Both the position numbers and the translations under genes were made by a program. The notes beneath the pieces are model-generated. The model was given only the letters and a program-made list of their open reading frames with translations, had not been told where the DNA came from and searched no databases. From assembly GCA_035493835.1 (NCBI GenBank), contig DATJHO010000162.1, forward strand, positions 1 to 15,029: a stretch of DNA of 15,029 bases, written 5' to 3'. The DNA comes from DASZTU01 sp035493835 (GTDB lineage Bacteria; Pseudomonadota; Alphaproteobacteria; Rhizobiales; Devosiaceae). Of the stretch, positions 14,001-15,029 are shown piece by piece (position 1 is the stretch's first letter; every line of letters begins with the position of its first letter).

Positions 14001-14464
14001 CCGGAACGATCTCGGTGCGCAACGACCGGCGTACCAAGAAGGGCAACCCGATGCTGACCATGACGCTGTCGGATCCGAGCGGGGGGTATGAGGTCGTTGC
14101 TTTTTCCGAGCAGGTGACGCAGTTCAGCAGCGTGCTCACTGTGGGGAAATCGGTGATCCTGACGGTCGAAGCCGATGACCGGCCCGATGGCGTCAGCCTC
14201 AGGCTCATCGCGGCCAAGCCGATCGCGGAAGAAGCGAGCAAGCTCGGAAAGCGGCTCACGGTGTTTGCCGGTCACGAGCGCTGCCTCGGCCCCATCCGGG
14301 CTCAGCTCAAGACGGGCGGGGAGGGCAGCGTCAGCTTCGTCGTGATCCGCGATGGCGGCGCCCGGGAATACGAAATCGAAGTCCCCGGCGGCTTCCGCCT
14401 CAGCCCTGAATTGGCGGGCGGGATAAAGTCGCTCGACGGCGTGATGGACGTGCGGCTGGTGTGA
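11003..14464 (+). CDS. dnaE: DNA polymerase III subunit alpha (replicative DnaE1)
   Basis: The 1153-residue catalytic subunit of the replicative polymerase carries an N-terminal PHP domain starting FIHLHVHSAYSLLEG. The polymerase core has PGRGSGAG (375-382) and the catalytic aspartates D418 and D420 in PDFDVDF, with D572 in VKFDFLGLKTL. A helix-hairpin-helix segment (about 873-895) and a C-terminal OB fold (about 1000-1065, GTISVRNDRRTKKGNP) follow. PHP keeps H8-x-H10 but has TDTNN where active PHP domains have TDH, so proofreading presumably comes from a separate DnaQ. The clamp-binding spot reads IVDMF (924-928) instead of QADMF. Length, context and the complete PHP domain argue for DnaE1 rather than the SOS mutagenesis enzyme DnaE2. 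AGAAGG (10992-10997) precedes the ATG by five bases. No terminator separates it from the SOS-controlled small gene 76 bases upstream, so cotranscription is possible. Confidence 0.97.
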   Translation: MSGPGFIHLHVHSAYSLLEGALPLPKLLELAKADKQPALGITDTNNLFGALEFSEKAAGKGVQPLLGCELALEWGGDELAHERPAERGHFGKGSVVLMATDQAGFSNLSKLVSRAYLEGENGRAAARLDWLNRENLAGIICLSGGPEGTIDPFFANGLEGHAIERLDRLRELFGDRFYIELQRHGRPQEAHSEPQLIDYAYRRGVPLVATNEPYFPAQGDYEAHDALLAIAAGTVLAQTERRKLTDQHFFKTRAEMMALFADLPEALDNTVEIAKRAVYRPRTRGPLLPRFAASPDQTEEEGLAAEAQALRDMAYSGLKKRFDKFGRDERFSVEDYEKRLQFELGIIIKMKYPGYFLIVADFIQWAKAHDIPVGPGRGSGAGSLVAYACTITDLDPLRYDLLFERFLNPDRVSMPDFDVDFCQDRRGEVIDYVQGKYGHDFVGQIITFGTLQAKAVVRDVGRVLQMPYGQVDRISKLIPANPANPVTLAQALEMEPQLKAMRDADENIAELIEIAQKLEGLYRHASTHAAGIVVGERPLTELVPMYRDPRSDMPVTQYSMKWVEPAGLVKFDFLGLKTLTTLDYTVKMINRNGTKFALSDMPIDDKPTFEMLTRGDTLGVFQVEGAGMRRALVDIKPDRFEDLIALVALYRPGPMANIPIYCARKAGTEQTEYLHPLLEPILAPTYGVITYQEQVQQIAKDLAGYTLAEADLLRRAMGKKIKAEMDAQRGRFLDGAEKQHGIARALASTIFDACAKFAEYGFNKSHSAPYGYITYQTAYLKAHYTQEFIAASMTLDMGNTDKLNDFRRDAKKHGITVLPPCVNKSDAVFSARDGKIFYAIGAIKGVGQAVAEHIVAARGDKRFTDLADFASRVDPRIINRRTLETLVNAGAFDDISPRREQAFAAMDAIIGTAQRLSADKSNGIVDMFAADTPEPITLAQNVEPWSLTERLERERTAIGFHVSAHPLDEYAPHFDRLKVMLWSDFEREIKEHGASAGRLAGTISVRNDRRTKKGNPMLTMTLSDPSGGYEVVAFSEQVTQFSSVLTVGKSVILTVEADDRPDGVSLRLIAAKPIAEEASKLGKRLTVFAGHERCLGPIRAQLKTGGEGSVSFVVIRDGGAREYEIEVPGGFRLSPELAGGIKSLDGVMDVRLV

Positions 14465-14515
14465 GGCGCGGCCTTGGGTAGGCGTGTGGTGCTTCGGCGT
14501 CAGCATCTCTCTGAG

Positions 14516-14603
14516 GTCATTCGGGCGAACGCCGGAATCCATCTTTCTCCGCCCATGCGGGGAACATTGCCCGAAGATGGATCCCGGCGTCCGCCGGGAT
14601 GAC
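14516..14603. repeat. REP-like inverted repeat pair, copy 2
   Basis: The 30-base arms 14516-14545 and 14574-14603 are inverted copies (26 of 30 match) around a 28-base loop. The right arm holds a perfect palindrome ATCCCGGCG-TC-CGCCGGGAT (14581-14600). It is clearly the same family as 8527-8625: shared core GTCATTCCGGCG-NN-CGCCGGAATCCA, and both have GAAGATGGAT at the inner edge of the right arm. Confidence 0.85.
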
Positions 14604-14613
14604 GGGTGTTTTT
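14574..14613 (+). terminator. Probable dnaE terminator formed by the REP-like element
   Basis: The right-arm hairpin (14581-14600), or the full long stem ending at 14603, is followed by TTTTT at 14609-14613. The gap of several bases between stem and T-tract makes it less than ideal, but no other terminator follows dnaE before the rpsB promoter. Confidence 0.5.
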
Positions 14614-14668
14614 GCGGCGCGCCTGGGTGCGTCTGTGCGGTGCAAGCAGCGGCGCTTTCCACCCCGCC

Positions 14669-14697
14669 TTGCATATCTCGTCCGATTCCCCTATATC
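14669..14697 (+). promoter_or_regulatory. rpsB: rpsB promoter
   Basis: TTGCAT (14669-14674) and TATATC (14692-14697) are 17 bases apart, a good sigma70-type match. Transcription would start near 14704, giving a leader of about 128 bases before the rpsB ATG. Confidence 0.65.
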
Positions 14698-14703
14698 CGC
14701 GGC

Positions 14704-14831
14704 GCGCTGGGAACTTACCCGGCGTAATTCACACGCGAAGTCTGGCCCGCCAAAAACAAGGCGGTCCATCCGGTGGCGGGAAACCGCCGCAGCGCTTCGC
14801 GGCGGCTCAACCGGTAAAGGAGACATGCCAG
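14704..14831 (+). promoter_or_regulatory. rpsB leader with mutually exclusive hairpins
   Basis: The segment CCGCCGC (14784-14790) can pair upstream with GTGGCGG (14773-14779) across a GAAA tetraloop. It can instead pair downstream with GCGGCGG (14799-14805). An extra GGCGGT (14760-14765) is a third possible partner for ACCGCC (14783-14788). The downstream stem ends about 10 bases before the ribosome binding site AAAGGAG (14816-14822). Ribosomal protein S2 is known to autoregulate through its leader in gammaproteobacteria; a similar role here is an inference. Confidence 0.5.
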
Positions 14832-15029
14832 ATGGCATTGCCCGATTTTTCTATGCGTCAGTTGCTTGAGGCCGGCGTTCACTTCGGCCACCAGAAGCAC
14901 CGTTGGAACCCGAAGATGGAGCGCTTCATCTTCGGTACGCGCAACGACATCCACATTCTCGATCTGAGCCAGACCGTGCCGATGCTCAGCCAGGCGCTGC
15001 AGCTCATCAGCGACACGGTGGCCGATGGC
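14832..15029 (+). CDS. rpsB: 30S ribosomal protein S2, 5' part
   Basis: The first 66 residues of ribosomal protein S2 are present; the gene runs off the right edge. The start MALPDFSMRQLLEAGVHFG, followed by HQKHRWNPKM and FIFGTRNDIHILDL, is the highly conserved S2 N-terminus. S2 binds the 30S body late in assembly and is needed with S1 for mRNA recruitment. AAAGGAG lies 9 bases before the ATG at 14832. An out-of-frame ATG at 14824 is too close to the ribosome binding site. The usual partner tsf would follow outside the window. Confidence 0.98.
   Translation, partial: MALPDFSMRQLLEAGVHFGHQKHRWNPKMERFIFGTRNDIHILDLSQTVPMLSQALQLISDTVADG

Larger units (their letters stand above)
14465..14668. 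other. dnaE-rpsB spacer, left part
   Basis: This is the first part of the 367-base gap between dnaE and rpsB. It contains the REP-like pair and T-tract (14516-14613). I see no gene here. Confidence 0.6.

Noticed and set aside
12617..14674. 685-residue open frame antisense to dnaE
   Set aside because: It is the mirror of a GC-rich coding frame; no domain-like sequence, rich in R/H/D, and dnaE is unmistakable on the other strand.
14824..14868. 14-codon upstream frame overlapping the rpsB start
   Set aside because: Its ATG is only one base from the AAAGGAG site, too near for initiation; the rpsB ATG has the right spacing.

Overview
The window looks like a chromosomal segment of a GC-rich alphaproteobacterium, most likely a Hyphomicrobiales (Rhizobiales) member of the Devosia/Pelagibacterium kind. 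The grounds are the gene order nuoN-birA-rnj-DUF1467-proS-lolC/E-lolD-dnaE, a short proline-tRNA ligase without the insertion domain, RNase J in place of RNase E-type context, an alphaproteobacterial-type SOS box, and interspersed palindromic repeats. The genus is an inference from memory of gene order, not from any search.

Layout. Positions 1-3886 hold a tight plus-strand run: the 3' part of nuoN (respiratory complex I), birA (biotin ligase), rnj (ribonuclease J) and a small DUF1467 membrane protein. A short palindromic repeat (3896-3920) leads into a family-2 sulfotransferase gene (3996-4601) that looks inserted into the conserved block. It is followed by a 436-base gap with no convincing gene but with a strong minus-facing terminator and a second stem-loop. 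Positions 5038-8430 are the overlapping proS-lolC/E-lolD operon (proline charging, lipoprotein release). Past a REP-like repeat pair (8527-8625), two unrelated SAM-dependent methyltransferases lie on the minus strand (8649-10619).

The most interesting part is 10770-10926. A good sigma70-type promoter has an exact GAAC-N7-GAAC LexA box between its -35 and -10. It drives a 32-residue single-pass membrane protein with an excellent ribosome binding site. This is the design of an SOS-induced division inhibitor such as Caulobacter SidA. It sits directly upstream of dnaE (11003-14464, replicative DNA polymerase III alpha), so the replicative polymerase may share the SOS-controlled transcript.

After dnaE comes a second REP-like repeat pair with a T-tract (likely terminator), then a strong promoter and a structured leader with mutually exclusive hairpins ahead of rpsB (ribosomal protein S2), which runs off the right edge.

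Most genes are housekeeping. The accessory items are the sulfotransferase, the two methyltransferases, the repeats and the small SOS-regulated membrane gene.
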